DNA of 7,240 nucleotides from Gammaproteobacteria bacterium. GTDB lineage: Bacteria > Pseudomonadota > Gammaproteobacteria > Thiohalospirales > Thiohalospiraceae. Positions within the stretch are counted from its first letter, which is position 1. Every line of letters starts with the position of its first letter. The DNA lies in the NCBI GenBank assembly GCA_014762485.1, contig JABURU010000089.1:1-7240 (forward strand), given 5' to 3'. Below, piece by piece: positions 1-5,466 of this stretch. A program made the translations under genes and the position numbers. Under the pieces are notes generated by a model that did no database searches, was not told the DNA's origin, and saw nothing but the letters and a program-made list of their open reading frames with translations.

Positions 1-399
1 GAGACAGGCCTGAACGTTATGCCTAAAGCCCTGGGCGTAGGTGATGACAAAGGTGTCACCATCCTCATCGGTGGTAAGCGTACTCTGAAGATCGGTGACC
101 TGATGGGTACTGTAGTAGTGCCATTCATGCGCCTGAACACTGCAGAAGATTACGAGCGTATTGTTGAAATCGCTTCTGACAGTATCGACTTCTTTGCTGA
201 AAACGCCCTGGAACATGAGCGTACCGGTGAAATGATCGAGCGTATCGGCCTGGTTAACTTCCTGGAAGGCATCGGTATCGATGTGGATCCAAACATGGTT
301 AACAATCCACGTCAGTCTTCATACGTACGTATGGATGGCTGGGATGAAGAAGCCGAAAAATGGTTCCAGCGTAAGCTGGAAGAGAAAGCAGCAGGTTAA
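1..399 (+). CDS. dsrA: Dissimilatory sulfite reductase alpha subunit, C-terminal part (5' truncated by window)
   Basis: The frame is open from base 1 and ends at TAA 397-399, giving the last 132 residues of a protein that is normally a little over 400 residues. DsrA pairs with DsrB in the siroheme and [4Fe-4S] enzyme (alpha2beta2) which, in sulfur oxidisers, runs in the direction of sulfite formation in the cytoplasm. The segment contains the core stretch KIGDLMGTVVVPFM and a C-terminal tail with DVDPNMVNNPRQSSYVRMDG followed by a charged helix ending EEKAAG. It holds no cysteine, so all cluster-ligating cysteines and the ferredoxin domain must lie upstream. Identity rests on this tail and on dsrB following 46 bases later. 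The real start, the promoter and most of the gene are outside the window. A hairpin spans the stop codon. Confidence 0.95.
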   Translation, partial: ETGLNVMPKALGVGDDKGVTILIGGKRTLKIGDLMGTVVVPFMRLNTAEDYERIVEIASDSIDFFAENALEHERTGEMIERIGLVNFLEGIGIDVDPNMVNNPRQSSYVRMDGWDEEAEKWFQRKLEEKAAG

Positions 400-410
400 C
401 CCCTGCTGTT
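387..410 (+). other. RNA hairpin over the dsrA stop codon
   Basis: CAGCAGG at 389-395 pairs perfectly with CCTGCTG at 402-408 across a six-base loop that contains the end of dsrA, including its TAA stop. G388-T409 (wobble) and A387-T410 extend the stem to nine pairs. No T-run follows, so it is not a standard intrinsic terminator. A second, weaker arm pair, CCTAA 411-415 with TTAGG 423-427, follows directly. The likely roles are transcript stability or influence on ribosome hand-over between dsrA and dsrB; this is inference. Confidence 0.5.
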
Positions 411-445
411 CCTAAAAGAATATTAGGGATTTAGGAGCTATTTTA

Positions 446-1516
446 ATGTCTGAATTGCGCCATCCTATCGAATCTGGTTGTCCTGACGGCTTCCAGTACA
501 TGCATCCTACTATGCGTCGTAACTACGGCCTGTGGGATCACCATGAACATCCACGTCCTGGCGTGCTGAAGCACGTTGCCAAGAGCGGTGATGTTATCTG
601 GACGGTTAAGGCCGGTACCCAACGTATCCTGGACCTGTTTTCACTGCGTACTCTGAACAAGATTGGTAAAGAGCTGGGCGACGGTTACGTTCGTTTCACT
701 CTGCGCTCTAACATCGAGTACATGGTTGACGACGAGGCCAAGGTACAACCTATCATCGATGCACTGGAAGAAGCCGGTTTCATCGTTGGTGGTACTGCCA
801 ACTCTATCTCTACCCTGTCTCATACTCAGGGTTGGTTGCACTGTGATATTCCTGGTACCGACGCCTCTGGTGTGGTTAAGGCGATGATGGACGAACTCAT
901 CGATGAGTTTAAGTCTCATAACATGCCTAACCGTGTACATATCACTACCTCTTGTTGTCAAATCAACTGTGGTGGTCAGGGCGATATCGCTATCAACGTA
1001 CAGCACACCAAGCCACCTAAGATCAACCATGATCTGGTAGCTAACGCCTGTGAGCGTCCTACGGTTGTTGCTCGTTGTCCTGTTGCTGCTATCCGTCCTG
1101 CGATGGTTAATGGTAAGCCTTCTCTGGAAGTTGATGAGAAGAAATGTATTTGTTGTGGTGCGTGTTTCCCACCTTGTCCTCCTATGCAGATCAACGACGC
1201 TGAGCACTCTCAGCTGGCTATCTGGGTTGGTGGTAACCACTCAAACGCTCGTAGCAAGCCTTCTTTCCAGAAGCTGGTTGCGGCTGGCGTACCTAACAAC
1301 CCTCCACGTTGGCCAGAAGCCACTGCTATCGTTAAGCAGATTCTGAAGGCCTATAAGGAAGGTGCCAAGGATTGGGAACGTATCAACGACTGGATCGACC
1401 GTATCGGCTGGCCTCGTTTCTTCGAGAAGACTGGTCTGCCGTTTACCAAGTACCACGTTGATAACTGGCGCGGCGCTCGTGCGAGCCTGAACGCCTCAAC
1501 TCATATCCGCTTCTAA
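446..1516 (+). CDS. dsrB: Dissimilatory sulfite reductase beta subunit
   Basis: This complete 356-residue protein is of normal family length. DsrB carries the catalytically active siroheme in the DsrAB enzyme; in this operon type it oxidises DsrC-bound sulfur to sulfite. The N-terminal half is the ferredoxin-like sulfite reductase fold. Cys133, Cys170, Cys171 and Cys175 (TTSCCQINCGG) have the spacing expected for the siroheme-coupled [4Fe-4S] cluster. An inserted ferredoxin domain follows, with Cys234, Cys237, Cys240 and Cys244 in CxxCxxCxxxCP (CICCGACFPPCPP). The ATG at 446 is preceded by AGGAG at 433-437. It lies 46 bases after dsrA and 17 before dsrE, and was surely co-transcribed. No defect is visible. 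The siroheme ligand assignment is inferred from spacing and from recalled structures of sulfate-reducer DsrAB. Confidence 0.97.
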   Translation: MSELRHPIESGCPDGFQYMHPTMRRNYGLWDHHEHPRPGVLKHVAKSGDVIWTVKAGTQRILDLFSLRTLNKIGKELGDGYVRFTLRSNIEYMVDDEAKVQPIIDALEEAGFIVGGTANSISTLSHTQGWLHCDIPGTDASGVVKAMMDELIDEFKSHNMPNRVHITTSCCQINCGGQGDIAINVQHTKPPKINHDLVANACERPTVVARCPVAAIRPAMVNGKPSLEVDEKKCICCGACFPPCPPMQINDAEHSQLAIWVGGNHSNARSKPSFQKLVAAGVPNNPPRWPEATAIVKQILKAYKEGAKDWERINDWIDRIGWPRFFEKTGLPFTKYHVDNWRGARASLNASTHIRF

Positions 1517-1533
1517 GCGCGAGGAGTTAGTCA

Positions 1534-1926
1534 ATGAAGTTTGGTTTATTGGTAACGACTGGTCCATACCAACATCAGGCTTCAGATACCGCCCTGCAGT
1601 ATTGCAGGGCGGCTCTGGAGAAGGGCCACGAAATCATGCGTGTTTTCTTTTATAACGATGGCGTAAACAACGGCACTCGTTATACCACTCCTCCACAGGA
1701 CGATCGCAACATCGTTAATGCCTGGAGTGAGCTGGCAAAAGAGCACAATATTGATCTTGTTATTTGTGTTGCAGCTGCACAGCGTCGCGGCATCGTTGAT
1801 GAAGGCGAAGCTCAGCGCAACGGTAAGGATGGCGACAACATCGCTGAAGGTTTCCGTATCTCTGGCCTCGGTCAGTTGGTAGAAGCCGGCATCGAATGTG
1901 ATCGCGTCCTGACCTTTGGTGGTTAA
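1534..1926 (+). CDS. dsrE: Sulfur-transfer protein DsrE, persulfide-carrying subunit of DsrEFH
   Basis: This 130-residue protein of the DsrE/TusD family has normal length. DsrEFH is a cytoplasmic alpha2beta2gamma2 complex in which DsrE accepts sulfane sulfur and hands it to DsrC. The N-terminus MKFGLLVTTGPYQHQASDTA and the stretch LVICVAAAQRRGI are typical. The cysteine in LVIC is residue 78, the same number as the essential sulfur-binding Cys78 described for A. vinosum DsrE. Cys24 and Cys122 are additional. The start ATG 1534 has GAGGAG at 1521-1526 upstream, and the gene begins 17 bases after the dsrB stop. Codons 19-27 form a perfect 10-bp inverted repeat and include the only AGG arginine codon in the window (Arg25), which is unlike the surrounding codon use. 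Confidence 0.97.
   Translation: MKFGLLVTTGPYQHQASDTALQYCRAALEKGHEIMRVFFYNDGVNNGTRYTTPPQDDRNIVNAWSELAKEHNIDLVICVAAAQRRGIVDEGEAQRNGKDGDNIAEGFRISGLGQLVEAGIECDRVLTFGG
1589..1612 (+). other. Strong intragenic hairpin in the 5' part of dsrE
   Basis: CCGCCCTGCA at 1589-1598 is the exact reverse complement of TGCAGGGCGG at 1603-1612, separated by the loop GTAT. This gives ten uninterrupted, mostly G-C pairs. It lies wholly within dsrE codons 19-27. No T-run follows (the next bases are CTCTGGAG), so factor-independent termination is unlikely. The right arm contains AGG for Arg25, the only AGA or AGG arginine codon I find in any gene of the window. Pausing, RNA cleavage or stability control is possible, but no function is shown by sequence alone. 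Confidence 0.6.
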
Positions 1927-1930
1927 ATAT

Positions 1931-1937
1931 AGAGGTG
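1931..1937 (+). promoter_or_regulatory. Ribosome binding site deciding the dsrF start
   Basis: AGAGGTG lies nine bases before ATG 1947. It is only two bases before an out-of-frame ATG at 1940, which is too close for initiation and would end at a TGA after four codons. This supports 1947 as the dsrF start. Confidence 0.7.
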
Positions 1938-1946
1938 TTATGAACA

Positions 1947-2336
1947 ATGGCTGAACCGTGGGAAGAAGATGAAGGCCCTGTGAAAAAGTTCATGTTTGTG
2001 AACCGCAAGGCGCCTTACGGCACCATTTATGCCCTGGAATCACTAGAGGTTGTATTGATCTCTGCCGCATTCGACCAGGACGTAAGTCTGGTATTTACCG
2101 ATGATGGTGTACTGCAGCTGAAGAAAGGTCAGACTACCGATGGTATCGGTATGAAGAACTTCTCTCCAACTTACCGCGCACTGGAAGGCTACGACATCGA
2201 GAAACTGTATGTCGATAAAGAGTCTCTGGACGCACGTGGCTTAACTGAAGACGATCTGCTGGTCGACGTTCAGGTAATGGGCAAGGCTGAACTTGCTGAC
2301 CTGATGGACGAGCAAGACGTAGTCATGAGCTTCTAA
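1947..2336 (+). CDS. dsrF: DsrF, DsrE-like subunit of DsrEFH, without cysteine
   Basis: This 129-residue protein of the DsrE/TusC family is the structural partner of DsrE and DsrH in the sulfur-transfer hexamer. Recognisable family stretches are KKFMFVNRKAPYGTIYALE (residues 13-31), AAFDQDVSLVF (40-50) and GIGMKNFSPTYRALEGYD (66-83). There is no cysteine anywhere in the protein, so it cannot carry a persulfide itself; its role must be structural or in docking. As I remember it, A. vinosum DsrF has a cysteine where this protein has Ser47. An acidic N-terminal extension (AEPWEEDEG) precedes the fold. ATG 1947 was chosen because AGAGGTG at 1931-1937 sits at a normal distance; an ATG at 1940 is out of frame and closes after four codons. 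The gap to dsrE is 20 bases. Confidence 0.95.
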   Translation: MAEPWEEDEGPVKKFMFVNRKAPYGTIYALESLEVVLISAAFDQDVSLVFTDDGVLQLKKGQTTDGIGMKNFSPTYRALEGYDIEKLYVDKESLDARGLTEDDLLVDVQVMGKAELADLMDEQDVVMSF

Positions 2337-2349
2337 GGGGAGACGAAAA

Positions 2350-2658
2350 ATGACTATGCTGCATACTGTAAATAAATCACCACTTGATCGTAACAACCTG
2401 GACAGCTGCATGAGCATGGCGAAGAAAGGTAGCAAGATTCTTCTAATTGAAGATGCTGTTATCGGTGCCATGGACAATACTGCTGTCGCGGAAAAGATCA
2501 AAGGTGCAATGAACGATTTTTCCTTCTATGTCCTCGGTCCTGATCTGCAGGCACGTGGTCTGGACGAAGGTAAAGTTATCGGTGGCATTAACGTTGTTGG
2601 TTACGACGGTTATGTTGATCTGGTTACTGAGACTGATAACGTTCAATCTTGGGTATAA
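2350..2658 (+). CDS. dsrH: DsrH, small DsrE-like subunit of DsrEFH
   Basis: This 102-residue protein of the DsrH/TusB family is the third subunit of the cytoplasmic sulfur-transfer complex. The N-terminus MTMLHTVNKSPLDRNNLDSC is typical and puts the single cysteine at residue 20, the number of the conserved DsrH cysteine in A. vinosum. KILLIEDAVIGAM (residues 29-41) and FYVLGPDLQARGL are also family-like. The start at 2350 is favoured by the strong site AAGGGGAG at 2335-2342, which overlaps the dsrF stop codon; a second ATG two codons later (2356) is possible but less well spaced. The gap to dsrF is 13 bases, suggesting translational coupling. The gap to dsrC is 32 bases. Confidence 0.95.
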   Translation: MTMLHTVNKSPLDRNNLDSCMSMAKKGSKILLIEDAVIGAMDNTAVAEKIKGAMNDFSFYVLGPDLQARGLDEGKVIGGINVVGYDGYVDLVTETDNVQSWV

Positions 2659-2690
2659 ATATCGAGTTCATCTGAACGAGGAGACTTGTA

Positions 2691-3026
2691 ATGGGTACTA
2701 TTACCGTAGAAGGTAAGGAATACGAAGTAGACGAAGAAGGTTATCTGGTTAACCTGTCTGAATGGATTCCTGCTATGGCCGACATCATGGCCAAAGACGA
2801 AGACTGTGAACTGACTGATGCTCACTGGGAAGTACTGAACTTTCTGCGTGAATACTATGAAGAGTATCAGATCGCTCCTGCAGTACGTGTACTGACCAAA
2901 GCTATCGGCAAAAAGCTGGGCAAAGAAAAAGGTAACAGCAAGTATCTGTACGAACTGTTCCCTTACGGTCCTGGTAAGCAGGCCTGTAAGTACGCTGGTC
3001 TGCCTAAGCCGACTGGTTGCGTATAA
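2691..3026 (+). CDS. dsrC: DsrC, sulfur-carrier protein with two redox cysteines in a flexible C-terminal arm
   Basis: This 111-residue DsrC/TusE-family protein is the soluble sulfur carrier that links DsrEFH, DsrAB and DsrMK. The C-terminal arm keeps both functional cysteines: Cys99 in QACKYAGLP and the penultimate Cys110 in PKPTGCV. That is the CX10C arrangement of true DsrC, whereas TusE-type homologues keep only the last one. Cys39 is extra. The helical core includes WEVLNFLREYYEEYQIAPAVR (residues 46-66), and the PYGPGKQ turn precedes the arm. AGGAG at 2679-2683 lies 7 bases before ATG 2691. All ten leucine codons are CTG, fitting very high expression. A G/C-rich hairpin follows the stop codon and may set DsrC apart from the membrane genes downstream. 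Confidence 0.98.
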   Translation: MGTITVEGKEYEVDEEGYLVNLSEWIPAMADIMAKDEDCELTDAHWEVLNFLREYYEEYQIAPAVRVLTKAIGKKLGKEKGNSKYLYELFPYGPGKQACKYAGLPKPTGCV

Positions 3027-3036
3027 ATTACGCTTT

Positions 3037-3062
3037 GGTGGGGGGGCTTTATGCCCCCTTCC
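3037..3062 (+). terminator. G/C-rich hairpin between dsrC and dsrM, possible partial terminator or 3'-end stabiliser
   Basis: GGGGGC at 3042-3047 pairs with GCCCCC at 3053-3058 around the loop TTTAT. G3041-T3059 and G3040-T3060 add wobble pairs, and G3037-G3038 may pair with C3061-C3062 across a bulge. It starts about ten bases after the dsrC stop. The bases that follow (TTCCTTG) are only weakly T-rich, so complete termination is unlikely and read-through into dsrM is expected. A stabilised dsrC 3' end or attenuation of the membrane genes is the likely reading. Confidence 0.55.
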
Positions 3063-3071
3063 TTGAGTCAG

Positions 3072-3083
3072 AAAACAAGAATT
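3072..3083 (+). repeat. 12-base direct repeat, copy ahead of dsrM
   Basis: AAAACAAGAATT occurs here, 17 bases before the dsrM start and just before its ribosome binding site. The identical 12-mer is at 3837-3848 ahead of dsrK. A-rich tracts in this position can help ribosome binding (for instance through protein S1), but chance is a real alternative. Confidence 0.4.
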
Positions 3084-3100
3084 AAACGGGGATTGGTGAT

Positions 3101-3838
3101 ATGTCGTCCGTAAGCGTCATATACGCGCTAATGTTCTATTTCGCCACAGCGGTGATTGTAGTAGGTGTGGGTCGCAAGATTGCGCAATATGCCCGTACAC
3201 CTGCTCCACTTAAGATTCCTACAACGCCGGCTCCAGTGACCAAAGGCGGTGTTGTTGTACGTATGGCGAAGGAAGTTGTACTGTTCGCAAGCCTGTTCAA
3301 ATCCAATAAATGGATCTGGATCTTCGGCTGGATGTTCCACTTCGCTTTACTACTAGTTTTACTGCGTCACCTGCGCTACTTCACCGATCCCGTCTGGGAA
3401 TGGGTTGCTCTGATTCAACCTTTTGGTAAGTACGCTGCATTTGCAATGTTAGCTGGTTTGGCTGGCCTATGGGCACGTCGTATCGTTGTAGATCGTGTTC
3501 GCTACATTACAGGCCCTTCCGATCACCTGATGCTTGCCTTATTAGTCGGTATTGGTATCACAGGTGCGTTGATGACCTATGTTTCTCACACTGACATTGT
3601 TGCTGTGAAAGCATTCTTCATCGGATTAATAACATTTAACTGGCAACCTCTGCCTACCGATGGCGTGTTATTAGCTCACCTTGGTCTGGTTGTGGCACTG
3701 ATGATTGTATTCCCGTTCAGCAAGCTATTGCATGCTCCGGGCGTATTTTTCAGTCCGACCCGTAACCAAGTAGATAATCCGCGCGAAAAGCGTCATGTGG
3801 CTCCCTGGGCAGCTAAATTAGATGCCCGTGAGGAATAA
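3101..3838 (+). CDS. dsrM: DsrM, membrane cytochrome b subunit of DsrMKJOP (NarI-like)
   Basis: This 245-residue integral membrane protein is related to the NarI gamma subunit of nitrate reductase and to HdrE. DsrM binds haem b and exchanges electrons between the quinone pool and DsrK. About five membrane segments are visible, near residues 5-24, 72-90, 108-125, 141-160 and 187-207. Candidate haem ligands are His80 (WMFHFAL) and His90 (LLRHLRY) in the second segment and His193 (LLAHLGL) and His211 (KLLHAPG) around the last; His142 and His163 are other histidines at membrane edges. GGGGA at 3088-3092 precedes ATG 3101. Codon use differs from the neighbours: only 9 of 29 leucines are CTG, with many TTA and CTA. 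It is followed 29 bases later by its partner dsrK. Confidence 0.95.
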   Translation: MSSVSVIYALMFYFATAVIVVGVGRKIAQYARTPAPLKIPTTPAPVTKGGVVVRMAKEVVLFASLFKSNKWIWIFGWMFHFALLLVLLRHLRYFTDPVWEWVALIQPFGKYAAFAMLAGLAGLWARRIVVDRVRYITGPSDHLMLALLVGIGITGALMTYVSHTDIVAVKAFFIGLITFNWQPLPTDGVLLAHLGLVVALMIVFPFSKLLHAPGVFFSPTRNQVDNPREKRHVAPWAAKLDAREE

Positions 3839-3848
3839 AACAAGAATT
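3837..3848 (+). repeat. 12-base direct repeat, copy ahead of dsrK
   Basis: AAAACAAGAATT overlaps the last two bases of the dsrM stop codon and lies 19 bases before the GTG start of dsrK, upstream of GAGGA. It matches 3072-3083 exactly, and the downstream bases diverge after one or two positions. Confidence 0.4.
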
Positions 3849-3854
3849 TAGTTC

Positions 3855-3859
3855 GAGGA
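3855..3859 (+). promoter_or_regulatory. Ribosome binding site deciding the GTG start of dsrK
   Basis: GAGGA sits eight bases before GTG 3868, a standard distance. No ATG is in a suitable position, and the N-terminal residues after GTG (AKVDFDTPEM) leave the first in-frame ATG ten codons downstream without its own site. This makes GTG the best start. Confidence 0.75.
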
Positions 3860-3867
3860 CTTGCAAA

Positions 3868-5400
3868 GTGGCTAAAGTGGATTTCGACACTCCAGAAATG
3901 CAAGAAGTGTCCATTCTTCCCAAGATAAAACCTGGGTCGATGGAGCACAGTTCTCCTTTTGTCGCCAAAGACATACACCAGGAGCCTCTGGGTTTCCCTG
4001 GTGAGCTGGTGGAGAACTTTGAAGAGAAAGTCGTAGAGAAGATGGGTGACCTGCTGGATAAATACCGCGGGTTCCGAGTATTCCTGGACTCCTGTGTTAA
4101 ATGTGGCGCCTGTACCGACAAATGTCACTACTACCTGGGTACCAGCGACCCGAAGAACATGCCAGTTGGTCGACAGGACCTGCTGCGTAGTGTTTACCGT
4201 CGCTACTTCACCTTCGCAGGTAAATACTTCCCTAAACTGGTTGGTGCACGCGATGTCAGCAAAGAAGTACTGGATGAATGGCACAGCTATTTCCACCAGT
4301 GCTCACAGTGCCGACGCTGCTCTGTATTCTGCCCCTACGGTATCGATACCGCTGAAATTTCCATGGCAGCGCGTGAGATTCTGGACTCGGTGGGTTACGG
4401 CCAGAAATACTGTAATGAAATCATCGGCAAGGTCTTCAAGATTGGTAATAACCTGGGTCTGCCTGGACCTGCCCTGGAAGACACGCTAGAAGGTCTGGAA
4501 GAAGACGTGATGGACGATACCGGGGTGGAAGTAAAGTTCCCGCTGGATGTTCAAGGTGCAGAGGTACTACTGGTTACCCCTTCTGCCGACTTCTTTGCCG
4601 AACCTCACATCGATGGCCTGATGGGTTATGCCAAGGTATTCCATGCCGCCGGCATTAGCTGGACGATCAGTTCATACGCTTCGGAAGCGGCCAACTTTGG
4701 TATGTTTATCGGCTCCTACGACAACATGCGCAAGATTTCCCAGCGTATCCGTAAAGCCGCTATGGACCTGGGCGTAAAACGCATCGTATTTGGTGAGTGT
4801 GGTCACGCATGGCGTGTTGCCTACAGCTTCCTCAATACCCTCGCCGGCCCCTGGGACTTCCTCGATCCGAAATACCCGGTACCTCAGCACATACTTGAGG
4901 TCACCCATGGTCTGATCCAGGAAGGCAAGCTGAATATAGACAAGTCTCGTAACGATGACATTGTCCCAACGTTCCACGACTCTTGTAACGTGGCACGTGC
5001 CTCACGCATGGGCGATAAGCCTGGCGGGCAGTTTGAGATTCCTCGCGAAGTCATCAAGGCAGTTTGTAATAACTACGTTGATATGGCTCCGGGAACTACC
5101 CACGAAGCCACCTTCTGTTGTGGCGGCGGTGGTGGTCTGTTGACAGACGATCTTATGGAAATTCGCGTAAAAGGTGCCTTGCCACGTATGGAAGCATATA
5201 AGCAGGTAACCGAAAACAACGGTGTGACAAATATTGTCGCGATATGTGCCATCTGTAAGGCCCAGTTCACCAAGATACTGCCCTTCTACGGTTTTGGTAT
5301 GGACGCGATTATGAGTGCACACCAGCTGGTCAGCAATGCCATCGTCCTTGAAGGCGAAGGCCAGGACGACGCTGACGAAAGCGAAGCCAGTGAGGCTTAA
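3868..5400 (+). CDS. dsrK: DsrK, HdrD-like iron-sulfur subunit of DsrMKJOP, GTG start
   Basis: This 510-residue cytoplasm-facing iron-sulfur protein is related to the heterodisulfide reductase subunit HdrD. It is thought to act on the DsrC disulfide or trisulfide, exchanging electrons with DsrM. Two classic [4Fe-4S] motifs are present: Cys76, 79, 82, 86 (CVKCGACTDKC) and Cys145, 148, 151, 155 (CSQCRRCSVFCP). The catalytic CCG-type site follows: Cys373 (HDSCNVAR), Cys417-Cys418 (FCCGGGGG) and Cys460/Cys463 (CAICKAQF). Cys311 in GECGHAWR is a further conserved-looking residue. The C-terminal 16 residues are strongly acidic (EGEGQDDADESEASEA). The start is GTG 3868, chosen for GAGGA at 3855-3859 eight bases upstream and because the next in-frame ATG is ten codons in. 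The gap to dsrL is 66 bases. Confidence 0.96.
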   Translation: MAKVDFDTPEMQEVSILPKIKPGSMEHSSPFVAKDIHQEPLGFPGELVENFEEKVVEKMGDLLDKYRGFRVFLDSCVKCGACTDKCHYYLGTSDPKNMPVGRQDLLRSVYRRYFTFAGKYFPKLVGARDVSKEVLDEWHSYFHQCSQCRRCSVFCPYGIDTAEISMAAREILDSVGYGQKYCNEIIGKVFKIGNNLGLPGPALEDTLEGLEEDVMDDTGVEVKFPLDVQGAEVLLVTPSADFFAEPHIDGLMGYAKVFHAAGISWTISSYASEAANFGMFIGSYDNMRKISQRIRKAAMDLGVKRIVFGECGHAWRVAYSFLNTLAGPWDFLDPKYPVPQHILEVTHGLIQEGKLNIDKSRNDDIVPTFHDSCNVARASRMGDKPGGQFEIPREVIKAVCNNYVDMAPGTTHEATFCCGGGGGLLTDDLMEIRVKGALPRMEAYKQVTENNGVTNIVAICAICKAQFTKILPFYGFGMDAIMSAHQLVSNAIVLEGEGQDDADESEASEA

Positions 5401-5466
5401 GGTTTACATAACTAGATTTAACTAATTTTCGGTTCATATCGGATCGAACAGATAGGAGAAGCAGGC
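5401..5466 (+). other. AT-rich gap between dsrK and dsrL
   Basis: This 66-base gap is the second longest in the window and markedly AT-rich in its first half. TTTACA at 5403-5408 resembles a -35 box, but I find no -10 box at an acceptable spacing. GTTC 5432-5435 and GAAC 5446-5449 form only a four-base inverted repeat. Apart from the dsrL ribosome binding site AGGAGA (5454-5459), I see nothing firm here. Confidence 0.4.

Noticed and set aside
641..1240. 199-codon antisense reading frame over dsrB
   Set aside because: It lies wholly within a highly conserved gene, shows no recognisable domain, and its length is explained by the coding strand's strong codon bias. The same holds for antisense frames at 3793-4296, 5659-6210 and 6565-7098.
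1940..1954. Four-codon upstream reading frame (ATG AAC AAT GGC TGA) overlapping the dsrF start
   Set aside because: Its ATG is only two bases from the ribosome binding site, too close for initiation, so a regulatory leader peptide is not supported.
2654..2660. TATAAAT before dsrC as a -10 box of an internal promoter
   Set aside because: It arises from the last valine codon and stop of dsrH (GTA TAA AT), as it does again after dsrC at 3022-3028. No good -35 box lies 16-18 bases upstream; the hexamer at 2631-2636 is GACTGA.
2666..2677. GTTCATCTGAAC inverted repeat just before the dsrC ribosome binding site
   Set aside because: Only four pairs can form with a realistic loop, so the stem would be too weak to mask the site.
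5403..5431. Possible promoter for dsrL starting with TTTACA
   Set aside because: The bases 17 further on (TTTTCG) do not resemble a -10 box, and the better candidate TAATTT leaves a spacer of only 14. dsrL is more simply read from the operon transcript.
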